Below, one piece after another: positions 1-7,698 of a DNA stretch of 61,026 nucleotides (positions within the stretch are counted from its first letter, which is position 1; the number at the start of each line of letters is the position of its first letter). Under the pieces are notes generated by a model. That model searched no databases. It saw nothing but the letters and a program-made list of their open reading frames with translations, and had not been told where the DNA came from. Source of the DNA: Acidobacteriota bacterium (GTDB lineage Bacteria > Acidobacteriota > Terriglobia > Terriglobales > Acidobacteriaceae); NCBI GenBank assembly GCA_003225555.1, contig QIAM01000055.1, positions 1 to 61,026 of the forward strand, in the 5' to 3' direction. A program made the position numbers and the translations under genes.

Positions 1-2
1 CC

Positions 3-413
3 TCGAAGAAGCGAGTGCAGCGCATCTGTCGAGCGATCAGCGACGAAACCGGACGAGACAAAGTCTGGCAAGATTCGAAGACAATCGTGGACAGGCTCAA
101 TCGGATGATGATCGGCGGGGCCAACTACTTCTGTCTGGGGCCAGTCAGCAAAGCCTATAGTGCGGTCGATATGCACGCACACAGAAGGCTGCGTCGGTGG
201 TTATGCGACAAACACAAAGAGCCGCGGCCGGCATACAAACGTTTTCCGGAGGCGTCTCTGCACTCTGGGTATGGCTTGGTCCAGTTGCCACACCGGACCG
301 CGAACCTTCCGTGGGCGAAAGCGCGAGTCTTTTCCGAGAGCCGGATGCGGGAAATCTGCCAGTCCGGTTCGATGAGCGGGAACAGGAAACAGGACCAAGC
401 CAAACCGGACTGA
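3..413 (+). CDS. Group II intron reverse transcriptase/maturase, C-terminal fragment
   Basis: This frame is open to the window edge, so the start and the reverse transcriptase domain are missing. What remains is the maturase tail: a segment around LRRWLCDKHK, a GLVQLPHRT stretch and the ending NLPWAKA, an arrangement typical of intron-encoded proteins that bind and splice their own intron RNA. In relatives the protein commonly ends at or just after the WAKA motif. Here the frame continues for about 30 more codons through domain V and stops at 411-413, so the usual stop may have been lost. GTG at 15 is only an internal codon. No endonuclease domain is visible in this part. Confidence 0.8.
   Translation, partial: SKKRVQRICRAISDETGRDKVWQDSKTIVDRLNRMMIGGANYFCLGPVSKAYSAVDMHAHRRLRRWLCDKHKEPRPAYKRFPEASLHSGYGLVQLPHRTANLPWAKARVFSESRMREICQSGSMSGNRKQDQAKPD
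338..370 (+). ncRNA. Group II intron domain V
   Basis: The 33 bases start with GAGCCGGA and end with TCCGGTTC, which pair to give the basal helix. The inner part, GCGG and CTGC around a GAAAT loop, gives the upper helix. The AGC near the 5' side corresponds to the catalytic triad of domain V. The family usually has 34 bases, so this copy is one short. Position and sequence fit the intron protein just upstream. Confidence 0.75.
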
Positions 414-574
414 GGTGACGAGGCGAAAGCCCAGTCGACTAACCACCGGGAGACTACCGTTACTGCGCCTGTTCTCGACTCTACTCGCCTCTCGGCAGTA
501 TCACTCAAGGATGTGCCATTTCGCTCTCGATGAAAATGCCGTTTCCAACCAAGGCTCGCTCGTAGTCGTCGCGA

Positions 575-1342
575 CTAGCTCCCTTCGGCGGGCAAACCTA
601 ACGGCTTTCGAAAGAGGTAATTGTTGCGAGTGTCGGGATCATCTTGCCGCCAATAGCGGACGAACTCCAATCCGGCCGCCTTCGCGAACGTGATGAATTC
701 CTCCGGTGGCGCGAAAAAGGAAACGACTGTTCCAGGGCGAATCACCGCCGGTTGGCCCGTGAGACTCCACCAAATCATCCGCCGGAGCATGCCCGCCCAC
801 ATCCTCAAACCGTGTTTGCAGTATAGACGGGAGAGAAGCTCGCGACGGCTGCTGAAATTCGGTGTGGGATCCTTAGGTTCGGCAAAAGGGATCTCCCCGA
901 TAAAAACGCGTGCGCCAGGCTTGGAGATGCGCCCGATTTCGCGCAGGCTGGCAGGAATGCTTTCCCGCGGAACGATGAGGAAGACGTTGTTGCAGACGAC
1001 AACTGAGGCAATTGCGTCGGGCACAGGCAATTGATCGCTGAGGGCCTGTTGAACGTTGAGCCCGGTCCTGCGCACAATTAGAACTTCCTCCTCGGTCGCG
1101 AGGAGACCCAAAGCGTCATGCACACCTAGATCGCGGGCCATGCGAAGCAGTGTGCCATCACCACAACCGATGTCTACCAAGCTGTCGGTGGGGCTGAGTC
1201 CCACCGCTTCGATAATGTGTTCGTGAACAAGCCTAGTAGTTTCCTTCTTATCTCTACCGCGCAGAGCTAGATCGTGAAGGTCGCGGGCGTGCCTTGCCGT
1301 CTCGCGGCAGTACTCAACGTAGTCGTCCGAACGAGAGATCAT
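575..1342 (-). CDS. Class I SAM-dependent methyltransferase
   Basis: A 255-residue protein with the Rossmann-fold SAM-binding motif LVDIGCGDG at about residues 55-63, followed by the usual acidic and hydrophobic strands (VVVCNNVFLIVP near 115, then a KPGARVFIGEIPF strand near 145-160). This fits a class I methyltransferase of the Methyltransf_11/25 type. The acceptor cannot be told from the sequence. The ATG at 1342 is the only start consistent with the full N-terminal helix. It stands alone between the intron remnant and an integrase fragment, so it may be accessory. It is read on the opposite strand to the FkbM-type methyltransferase downstream of it on the map. Confidence 0.8.
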   Translation of the reverse strand: MISRSDDYVEYCRETARHARDLHDLALRGRDKKETTRLVHEHIIEAVGLSPTDSLVDIGCGDGTLLRMARDLGVHDALGLLATEEEVLIVRRTGLNVQQALSDQLPVPDAIASVVVCNNVFLIVPRESIPASLREIGRISKPGARVFIGEIPFAEPKDPTPNFSSRRELLSRLYCKHGLRMWAGMLRRMIWWSLTGQPAVIRPGTVVSFFAPPEEFITFAKAAGLEFVRYWRQDDPDTRNNYLFRKPLGLPAEGS

Positions 1343-1449
1343 GATCCTGCTGAGGATTGTATCGTGGGTTTAAAGTGCCCCAGTACTATGCGAGAAGAAT
1401 CCCAGCTCCATTCGAAGTGTGAGCTCAATGCAAGATGGCCGTTTGCCGT

Positions 1450-1581
1450 TCATTTCGAGGCAAGCCGATGATCCCTTTGATATTGCCCTTTGCGGACTAG
1501 AGCGCTGCGGATGTCCCCCTCGGCATTGCCCCGAAGGAGCACTCGGCGACGGTAATTCGGCTTGATCCTGTGTTTGCCCAT
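1450..1581 (-). pseudogene. N-terminal remnant of a tyrosine recombinase
   Basis: This 43-codon frame begins MGKHRIKPNYRRRVL, a start I recall from tyrosine recombinases (phage-type integrases) common in acidobacterial genomes. After that the sequence diverges from what I remember of those proteins and soon stops, with no core-binding or catalytic domain. The intergenic stretch 1343-1708 holds nothing else recognisable. Seen: the 15-residue start. From memory, not searched: the family match. Inference: a decayed integrase, left by a mobile element beside the intron end. Confidence 0.4.
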
Positions 1582-1708
1582 GACGACGGCCTCCCATGCC
1601 GCAGGATTGGAACGACGGCAGACGAGCCGGAGGATGCAAGCATGCGCAGTGGTACGGAGGGGAGGGATTCTGAGCGAAACGGCCTGTTGGGGGCACTGAC
1701 TTGCTCGT

Positions 1709-2449
1709 TTGTTATACTTTGTCACCTTGATTCGGCGTATCTTGAAAGCCCTCAGTCGTGGAGTCGTGCTAAAACGGCGACTTCCGCGAGAATTCGCAAG
1801 CGCTCCGTTATTTGTTTCCCCTAACTCCGCGCTGGGATATTGGCGACGCGACATCTCAAAAGTCGACCCCTTTCTACTTTCCATGGTTCGGGAGCTGGTT
1901 TGCCCCGGAATGAGCGTGTGGGACATAGGAGCAAACATCGGATTGTTCTCCTTCGCGGCCGCTTCGCTGGGAGCGAATGTAGTTGCAGTCGAAGCCGATC
2001 TTTGGTTAGCCAATCTGATGCATCGCTCGGCTCTGCTTAACAAACTGCCCGTGACCGTGCTTCCTGCCGCTGTGTCCGACAGTCAGGGAGTTTCCAAGCT
2101 GCACCTCTCGGATCATGGAAAATCTTCAAATTCACTGATTGGCAGAGGCCCCGCGCAGACAGTTGTTACCGTTACCCTGGATTGGATGCTCAACTACTTT
2201 GCCGCTCCTCAAGTTCTGAAAATAGACGTCGAGGGGCTGGAGTATGCAGTTTTGAACGGGGCACGGAGAGTGCTTCAATCTCGACCCCGGATTTTCTGCG
2301 AGGTCACAGAACACCACGACTTGATAGGGGAATTGTTAAGAGGTGCTGAGTATGAGCTTTATGCTGCTCGGATGAGCGAACGCCAGTCGCTGCACCGCCC
2401 GTCCCGAGATACTTTAGCGGTGCCTAAACAGGGTAGGAGCATTGACTAA
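1709..2449 (+). CDS. FkbM family methyltransferase
   Basis: A protein of up to 246 residues with SAM-binding motif VWDIGANIG at about 70-78, the acidic end of strand 2 (VAVEAD, about 91-96) and the FkbM signature LKIDVEGLEYAVL at about 169-181. FkbM enzymes O-methylate sugars or polyketide-derived hydroxyls; the acceptor here is unknown. No ATG precedes the conserved part. TTG at 1709 or TTG at 1727 is possible. A TATACT element at 1713-1718 sits 8 bases before the second, which would suit a leaderless start there. The gene lies between the integrase remnant and a hydrolase, so transfer is possible. Confidence 0.82.
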   Translation: MLYFVTLIRRILKALSRGVVLKRRLPREFASAPLFVSPNSALGYWRRDISKVDPFLLSMVRELVCPGMSVWDIGANIGLFSFAAASLGANVVAVEADLWLANLMHRSALLNKLPVTVLPAAVSDSQGVSKLHLSDHGKSSNSLIGRGPAQTVVTVTLDWMLNYFAAPQVLKIDVEGLEYAVLNGARRVLQSRPRIFCEVTEHHDLIGELLRGAEYELYAARMSERQSLHRPSRDTLAVPKQGRSID

Positions 2450-2622
2450 GGCCCTAGCTTCACAGGGCGCCAAACAGATGGCAGCACCGGCTGAAACGAG
2501 AACGCCCACATGCACCGAGCGAAACGAATCGCTCCTTGAGAGTGCGGATGGAAGCATGGCGACAGTGGCCACTCGCCAGGGAGACCATTCTTTCTGCTGA
2601 GTTCTCCATGTAATCTGAAGAT

Positions 2623-3315
2623 GTGACTCCTTCCAGCTCATCGATCCGTTCGCTCTTTCTAGAAGGCCCGGTGGGCAGGCTGGAGGCGTTGCTGAATGCC
2701 GGGTCTGAAGGCGCGACGCACGCGGCGGTGGTTTGCCATCCTCATCCGTTGTTTGGGGGAACTCTGCATAACAAGGTTGTATTCCATACCATGAAGGCGT
2801 TGAACAGCTTTGGATTCCCTGTGCTGCGCTTCAACTTCCGCGGCACCGGGTTGAGCCAGGGCGATCACGATCACGGCAGCGGCGAAGTCGACGATGTGCG
2901 TGCTGCGCTCGACTGGCTTGATGCGGAGTTTCACCTGCCGATGGTATTTGCGGGATTCTCTTTTGGCGCCGCGGTCGGCCTGAGAGCGGCCTGTCCCGAT
3001 GCACGGCTGAAGGCGCTGATCGGAGTCGGAGTTCCGGCGATCCCAGTAGCGGCAGATACAGAGGAACCGCGCGTCTATGACTTTGACTTCCTGCAGGATT
3101 GCACCAAGCCGAAGTTGTTCGTCAGCGGAGCCCGAGACCAGTTTGGCCCGCGTGCGAAGCTGGAGGCGCTGGTGGCGGCGGTTCCGGAGCCGAAGAAATT
3201 GGTCGTGGTTGAAGGTGCGGACCACTTCTTCGAAGGCAGGTTGCGGGAGTTGAGGGAAGCGATCGAGGCGTGGGTGAAAGAAGCTCTCAGCTCTCAGCCT
3301 TCAGCTATCAGCTGA
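2623..3315 (+). CDS. Alpha/beta hydrolase (COG2945-like)
   Basis: A 230-residue single-domain hydrolase. The nucleophile elbow GFSFGA gives Ser113, an acid is likely at Asp172 (SGARDQF) and the histidine at His201 (EGADHFF). The N-terminal HPHPLFGGTLHNKV segment and the NFRGTGLSQG loop are typical of small cytoplasmic hydrolases related to dienelactone hydrolase. The substrate is unknown. The start is GTG at 2623, because ATG at 2621 is followed at once by TGA. No signal peptide. The 3' end runs into a short CAGCTCTCAGCCTTCAGCTATCAG-like repetitive tail (described in parts: CTCAGC units at about 3284-3313) that encodes the last residues. Confidence 0.85.
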   Translation: MTPSSSSIRSLFLEGPVGRLEALLNAGSEGATHAAVVCHPHPLFGGTLHNKVVFHTMKALNSFGFPVLRFNFRGTGLSQGDHDHGSGEVDDVRAALDWLDAEFHLPMVFAGFSFGAAVGLRAACPDARLKALIGVGVPAIPVAADTEEPRVYDFDFLQDCTKPKLFVSGARDQFGPRAKLEALVAAVPEPKKLVVVEGADHFFEGRLRELREAIEAWVKEALSSQPSAIS

Positions 3316-3441
3316 ACCCTGACCTTCCAAATCGCTGGCAGCCTGGTGTCACGATTTGTTTTTCATCTTCCCGAGTCTGAACTCTGACGGCTGGGCGCGC
3401 GAAGCTGGTCTTTAACAATCCTTTCCCCGATAATCCTTGCC

Positions 3442-4773
3442 ATGTCCGGAACCGTTGATCGCGAAGGTCAGTTTCGCCGCATGCGTGAGACCGCGCGCGA
3501 AATCTTCCAGTACGCCCTTGCGGAGGCTTCCATCGGAAAGGCATTTGCACAACACCTGCATTGTGAGCGCGGAGTGTTGCGCGTCCGTGAAGATCTTTAC
3601 GACCTGCAGGCTTGTTCGAATGTCTACGTCATTTCGATTGGCAAAGCTGGGCACACGATGGTACAGGCCTTAACCGGGCAGGTCGGATCTTCGCTTGAAG
3701 GCATCGTGGCAACTTCGGTGGAGCCATCCACGCAGGTGCGCGGGTTCCGCTATTTCCGCGGTGGACATCCTACGCCGAATGCGGAGTCCATCCAGGCGGC
3801 GAGTGCGATGGTGAAGGCGCTCCAGGCGCAAGCGGCGTCGTCGCTCGTCATCTTTCTGCTCAGCGGCGGAGGATCGTCGATCGTGGAGAAGCCGATTGAC
3901 GATGAAATCTCTCGCGACGACCTAGTCGCGACTTACCGTGTGCTCGTGCTCTCGGGGGCTCCCATTGCCGACATCAACACCATTCGCAAGCATCTTTCGG
4001 CGGTTAAAGGTGGACGCCTCGCGCGAGCGGCATTCCCGGCGCAGCAGGTTTCGCTGCTGGTCTCCGATGTCCCGGATGATACGCCTGACGCACTGGCGTC
4101 CGGCCCGACTATGCCGGACAAGACTACGGTGGAAGATTGTTATCGCATCGCCGAAAAATATGAGTTGCCAAGACAGCTCCCACCGTCGACGCGGGAGCTG
4201 TTTGAACGACACGTGCTCGAAGAGACTCCGAAATCCGATGATCCGGTTTTCCACCGTTCGCGATGGTGGCCGCTGTTGTCGAACCAAACGGCCGTGGAGT
4301 ACGCGCAGGCGGCCGCCCAGGCTGCGGGATTTGTGGCGCACGTGGACAACTCTTGTGATGACTGGGATTTTGAGCGGGCGGCGGAATACTTGTTGACCCG
4401 GCTCCGCGAACTCCAGAAAGAGTTTGGCCGCGTGTGCTTGATCTCGGGAGGCGAGGTGACGGTGAAGGTCACGAACGGCGGCATGGGCGGACGCAACCAG
4501 CAGTTCGCGCTGGCGTGCGCGATGAAGATTAGCGGCGGCGAGAACGTTACTGTGCTCAGCGCGGGGACCGACGGCATCGATGGCAACAGCCCGGCGGCTG
4601 GGGCTGTGGCCGACGGTACAACTCTCGAGCGAGCGCGGCTCCGAGGACTAGAGGCTCGCACAGCACTCGAGAAATTCAATGCTTATCCGTTCTTTCAGGC
4701 CTTAGGTGGCACGATCGAGACTGGGCCGACAGGGAACAACCTGCGCGACCTGCGCATCCTGATGGCTTACTAG
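3442..4773 (+). CDS. Glycerate 2-kinase (DUF4147/MOFRL type)
   Basis: A 443-residue protein, the usual length for the class of glycerate kinases that phosphorylate D-glycerate to 2-phosphoglycerate with ATP. The N-terminal DUF4147 domain carries VISIGKAGHTM near residue 65 and FLLSGGGSS near 138-146. The C-terminal MOFRL domain carries SGGEVTVKV and GGMGGRNQQ near 335-355 and SAGTDGIDGNSPAAG near 373-387, which are conserved in this family. It is cytoplasmic. It is preceded by a same-strand hydrolase with a 126-base gap, so its own promoter is likely. A GLYR-type reductase gene at 6768 could belong to the same glyoxylate/glycerate metabolism, but the two are not in one operon. Confidence 0.9.
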   Translation: MSGTVDREGQFRRMRETAREIFQYALAEASIGKAFAQHLHCERGVLRVREDLYDLQACSNVYVISIGKAGHTMVQALTGQVGSSLEGIVATSVEPSTQVRGFRYFRGGHPTPNAESIQAASAMVKALQAQAASSLVIFLLSGGGSSIVEKPIDDEISRDDLVATYRVLVLSGAPIADINTIRKHLSAVKGGRLARAAFPAQQVSLLVSDVPDDTPDALASGPTMPDKTTVEDCYRIAEKYELPRQLPPSTRELFERHVLEETPKSDDPVFHRSRWWPLLSNQTAVEYAQAAAQAAGFVAHVDNSCDDWDFERAAEYLLTRLRELQKEFGRVCLISGGEVTVKVTNGGMGGRNQQFALACAMKISGGENVTVLSAGTDGIDGNSPAAGAVADGTTLERARLRGLEARTALEKFNAYPFFQALGGTIETGPTGNNLRDLRILMAY

Positions 4774-4816
4774 CTCCCAACCGCCGTCCCTGCGTGGGCC
4801 CTAGCTCAATCGCCTG

Positions 4817-5299
4817 CTAGGCGCTCTTCTGCACGGGCATCTTGGCCATGGCCTCGTCCATTCCGCGCTTCATGTCTTCCGCGGACAGGTCAGCAGTGTG
4901 CGTGGCCATTGACCATTTTTGGCCGAAGGGATCCCTGAGCTTGCCGTAGCGGTCGCCCCAGAACATGTCGCCGATCGGCATTTCTACGGTGGCTCCGGCA
5001 TTGACCGCGCGATCGAAAGCGGAATCAACGTCTTCGACGTAGATGTGCAGTCCCATGCCGGCGCCGCCCGTGGATAGTGGCGACAAGGCACCGAACTCGG
5101 GGAATTCGTCGGACAGCATGACGATGGAATCGCCGATGAGCAGTTCGGCGTGCATGACCTTGCCGTCAGGACCTTTCATGACGCCTCTTTCCTTGGCGCC
5201 GAAGGCTTGCTTGTAGAAATCGATGGCGTGGGCAGCGTCGCGCACGGTCATAAACGGGGTAATGGAGTGGTAACCATCGGGAATGGGTTTTGCGGGCAT
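4817..5299 (-). CDS. VOC/PhnB-like glyoxalase-fold protein
   Basis: A 160-residue protein of the PhnB-like branch of the vicinal-oxygen-chelate superfamily: an N-terminal ITPFMTVRDAAHAIDFYKQA repeat, a middle MHAELLIGDS strand, and a C-terminal WGDRYGKLRDPFGQKW segment ending in a helix. Members are small cytoplasmic dimers. Most have no proven activity, and metal ligands are only partly conserved (His50-region and the final Glu are not obvious). A gap of about 170 bases separates it from the next minus-strand gene, and a palindrome lies about 80 bases upstream of its ATG. Confidence 0.8.
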   Translation of the reverse strand: MPAKPIPDGYHSITPFMTVRDAAHAIDFYKQAFGAKERGVMKGPDGKVMHAELLIGDSIVMLSDEFPEFGALSPLSTGGAGMGLHIYVEDVDSAFDRAVNAGATVEMPIGDMFWGDRYGKLRDPFGQKWSMATHTADLSAEDMKRGMDEAMAKMPVQKSA

Positions 5300-5380
5300 G
5301 ATGACCTCCTCTTGCGTAAGTTCGCGGCAGGAAGTTTATCACCAAAAGCGCGAGGCCGAGGATTGTCAAAAGAGCGGGTG

Positions 5381-5397
5381 CTGATCTATTAGATCAG
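5381..5397. promoter_or_regulatory. Palindrome upstream of the VOC gene, possible operator
   Basis: CTGATCT and AGATCAG form a perfect 7-base inverted repeat around ATT. The symmetry extends outwards by two more pairs after one mismatch. It lies 82 bases upstream of the VOC start and 70 bases after the end of the preceding minus-strand gene. No T-run follows on either strand, so an operator is more likely than a terminator. No cognate regulator is apparent nearby. Confidence 0.35.
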
Positions 5398-5466
5398 TAC
5401 CAAAGAGCGCTACAGATTTACGCCAGATCGGTAAAACAAACAGTCAAAGCGGGCTACCCACGTGAC

Positions 5467-6363
5467 TTAGAAGAACTTGGTAACGCCCTCTTCGAGCACG
5501 AAGACACGGTCCTTGACCCCCGCCTTGCGGGCTTCCTGATCGAGCAGCTGCAGCGGTTCGTCGATGGGCTCGTGCGAGAGACGAAAGGTGCCGTAGTGCA
5601 TGGGGACCATCCAGCGGGCATTGAGGTCGACGAAGGCGCGGGTGGCGTCGGCGGGATTCGCGTGCACGTTGCGGAACTGTGGCGGATTGTAGGCGCCGAT
5701 GGGGAGAAGGGCGAGTTCGGGGGATAGGCGGCGTCCGATCTCGCGGAAGCCGGAGAAATACGCGGTATCGCCGGCATGATAGACCGAGTGCTTGCCGGCC
5801 TGAAGGACGAAGCCGCCGTAGCCGCGATGTGAATCCTTCAGAATACGAGCGCCCCAATGCCGTGACGGCACATGCGTGACGGCCACGTTGCCGTGACGGG
5901 AACTGTTCCACCAGTCGAGTTCGATAATCTCGGAAAAGCCGAGGTCGGAGACCAGATCCGCCACGTGGCTGGGAACGATGATAGCGGGAGCAGTCCCACG
6001 GGTCTGCAGATTGTTCTGCACAATGGCGCGCAGAGATGGGCGATGCAGATGGTCAAAGTGCGCGTGGGTCACCAGCACCATGTCGATGGGCGGAAGGTCG
6101 CGGACGCGTAATCCGGGGCGGCGCAATCTTTTAAGCACGAAAAGCCAGCGGGCGAAATTGGGATCGATGACCACGCTCCGACCGCCGATCTGAACGAAGA
6201 AGCTGGCGTGTCCAATGAAGGTCACGCCCAGTTCTCCATTACTGGCGAGCCGTGGGGTATGAGTCTCACCGCAGCGCGGGGTAACAGCTGAGTGGCGGAC
6301 CAGGCGTCCGAACTGGCTGGCGCGTTTACGAAGGGCCGGATTGCGGAGCGTTGCTTTGATCAT
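5467..6363 (-). CDS. Metallo-beta-lactamase-fold hydrolase (UlaG/NAPE-PLD-like)
   Basis: A 298-residue protein with the metal-binding motif THAHFDHLH (His100, His102, Asp104, His105). It also has VPSRHWGAR near 168, HAGDTAYFSG near 195-204 and a C-terminal PMHYGTFRLSHEP segment. This layout matches the branch containing UlaG lactonase and NAPE-hydrolysing phospholipase D. The real substrate cannot be assigned. The first 40 residues are basic (RNPALRKRASQFGRLVR) and resemble the N-terminal extension of NAPE-PLD-like proteins. No signal peptide. A 404-base non-coding gap separates it from the divergent reductase gene. Confidence 0.85.
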   Translation of the reverse strand: MIKATLRNPALRKRASQFGRLVRHSAVTPRCGETHTPRLASNGELGVTFIGHASFFVQIGGRSVVIDPNFARWLFVLKRLRRPGLRVRDLPPIDMVLVTHAHFDHLHRPSLRAIVQNNLQTRGTAPAIIVPSHVADLVSDLGFSEIIELDWWNSSRHGNVAVTHVPSRHWGARILKDSHRGYGGFVLQAGKHSVYHAGDTAYFSGFREIGRRLSPELALLPIGAYNPPQFRNVHANPADATRAFVDLNARWMVPMHYGTFRLSHEPIDEPLQLLDQEARKAGVKDRVFVLEEGVTKFF

Positions 6364-6767
6364 CCTGCTAGAGAGCCCGAGGCTGTTCCATCCGTCGTCA
6401 ACTGTTAGAGTCAGGAAGCTGAGCCAGCATTGCTGCTAACGTTCATCGCTGCCGGTGCGGAGCGCCACAAACGGTGCCGCTCCGCATCTACCTCTGGCGG
6501 CTTATTTATTTTAGATGAGCGATTGAAGTAGCTGGGTCTATTTTAGTTCAGACAGGGCACTTTTGGTTCCAGTGGTCAAGTCCGCATGGGTTACCGTCGG
6601 AACTTGGGGTACCGGCTGCAGCGGGCGAGAAAGCCACGTTTCGCGGTCGGGCTGCCGATGTGAGGCTTTTTTCACGCTGCGAAATTAAAGATGAAAATTG
6701 TGGAGTGAGGATGAAATAATCTCTAATTCGGCGCGAGGTTCGATAATAGAAAGGGAAGAGGTTCAGA
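6364..6767. other. Intergenic region between divergent genes, with a strong hairpin
   Basis: This gap contains no convincing gene. At 6456-6486, TGCGGAGCG pairs with CGCTCCGCA, and an inner CCAC/GGTG pairing closes a short AAAC loop, with one bulged base. Promoters for both flanking genes should lie here. The AT-rich stretch at about 6685-6750, before the reductase, is the likeliest place for one of them. Confidence 0.45.
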
Positions 6768-7652
6768 ATGCGCGTAGCTTTTTTAGGGTTGGGGATCATG
6801 GGACATTCCATGGCGACGAATGTCGCCAAGGCGGGACACGAAGTTACGGTGTGGAATCGCACGCCTGGCAAAGTGGTGGAAGGCGCGAACATCGCTCCGA
6901 CTCCTGCCGCCGCGGCGCAGGGCGCGGAAGTGGTTTGGATGTGCGTTTCCGATACGGACGCGGTGGAGAAAGTGGTGTTCGGTCACGACGGCGTCGAGCA
7001 GTCGCTGACCGAAGGGATGATCATTGCGGACTCCAGCACTATCTCTCCAGCTGCAACGCTGAAGTTCGCCGAGCGGGTTGCTCCGCAGGGCGTCGCCTGG
7101 GTGGACGCTCCCATGACCGGCTCGAAGATTGGTGCGCGGGATGGGACGCTGGTCTTCATCGTGGGCGGAGAGGAATCGCAGATCGAGCGGCTCAAGCCGC
7201 TCTTTGCCGCGATGGGCAAGAAGATCTTCCGGATGGGCGAGACGAGCAAAGGGCAAGCCACAAAGCTCGCCATGAACCTTCAAATCGCGGTGATCTTCGA
7301 GGGGTTCGCGGAGGCGTTAACGCTCGCGACGAAACTCGGTGTGGATGCCGAGAAGCTGCTGCAACTGATCGAGGCCACCATGGTGCGATCGGGGGTGGTC
7401 GAATACAAAGCGCCGTTTATTTTGAATCGCGACTTTACTCCGAATTTTCCGCTGCGGCTGATGCACAAGGATATCCGCCTGACTCTTGAGGCGGCGAAGG
7501 AGGTACGCGTAAAACTCCCCGCGCTTGAGACCGTGGAAGAGATCTACGAGATGGCCACGGAGGATGGCAACCAGGATCTGGATTATGCCGCTACCTTGAC
7601 ACTTCTGGAGAAGTGGGCGGGAGTGCAGGTGAAGGGGAAGGTGGCCGCGTAG
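6768..7652 (+). CDS. NAD(P)-dependent beta-hydroxyacid dehydrogenase, GLYR type
   Basis: A 294-residue enzyme of the 3-hydroxyisobutyrate dehydrogenase family. The dinucleotide-binding motif GLGIMG is at residues 7-12, followed by VTVWNRTPGK, where the Arg after Asn suggests NADPH. A substrate-binding APMTGSKIGARDGTL loop is near 116-130, and the conserved Lys is in GQATKLAMN near 167. The TGSK loop and the C-terminal FPLRLMHKDIRL segment resemble glyoxylate/succinic semialdehyde reductases (GLYR) more than tartronate semialdehyde reductase. It is cytoplasmic. The preceding GGGAAGAGGTTC gives a fair ribosome site for ATG 6768. It is convergent with the dehydratase gene. Confidence 0.88.
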   Translation: MRVAFLGLGIMGHSMATNVAKAGHEVTVWNRTPGKVVEGANIAPTPAAAAQGAEVVWMCVSDTDAVEKVVFGHDGVEQSLTEGMIIADSSTISPAATLKFAERVAPQGVAWVDAPMTGSKIGARDGTLVFIVGGEESQIERLKPLFAAMGKKIFRMGETSKGQATKLAMNLQIAVIFEGFAEALTLATKLGVDAEKLLQLIEATMVRSGVVEYKAPFILNRDFTPNFPLRLMHKDIRLTLEAAKEVRVKLPALETVEEIYEMATEDGNQDLDYAATLTLLEKWAGVQVKGKVAA

Positions 7653-7698
7653 AGATGTTGCTGGTGCCACCCTCGTCGGAAGCGCGAGGAAGTTCCCC

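Larger units (their letters stand above)
1..490 (+). mobile_element. 3' portion of a group II intron (cut by the window edge)
   Basis: The window opens inside a retroelement. The first 413 bases read as the C-terminal end of a group II intron reverse transcriptase/maturase. They are followed, with overlap, by a domain V-like hairpin (338-370) and about 100 bases of GC-rich structured sequence that should contain domain VI and the 3' splice site. The exact 3' end could not be fixed by eye; about 480-490 is a guess based on where the structured sequence stops. Domains I-III and most of the protein lie outside the window. Seen: protein motif and domain V. Inferred: the boundary. Confidence 0.75.

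Noticed and set aside
4785..4830. tRNA-like GCCCTAGCTCAATCGCC stretch
   Set aside because: The D-loop-like piece is not accompanied by acceptor, anticodon or T-loop sequence.
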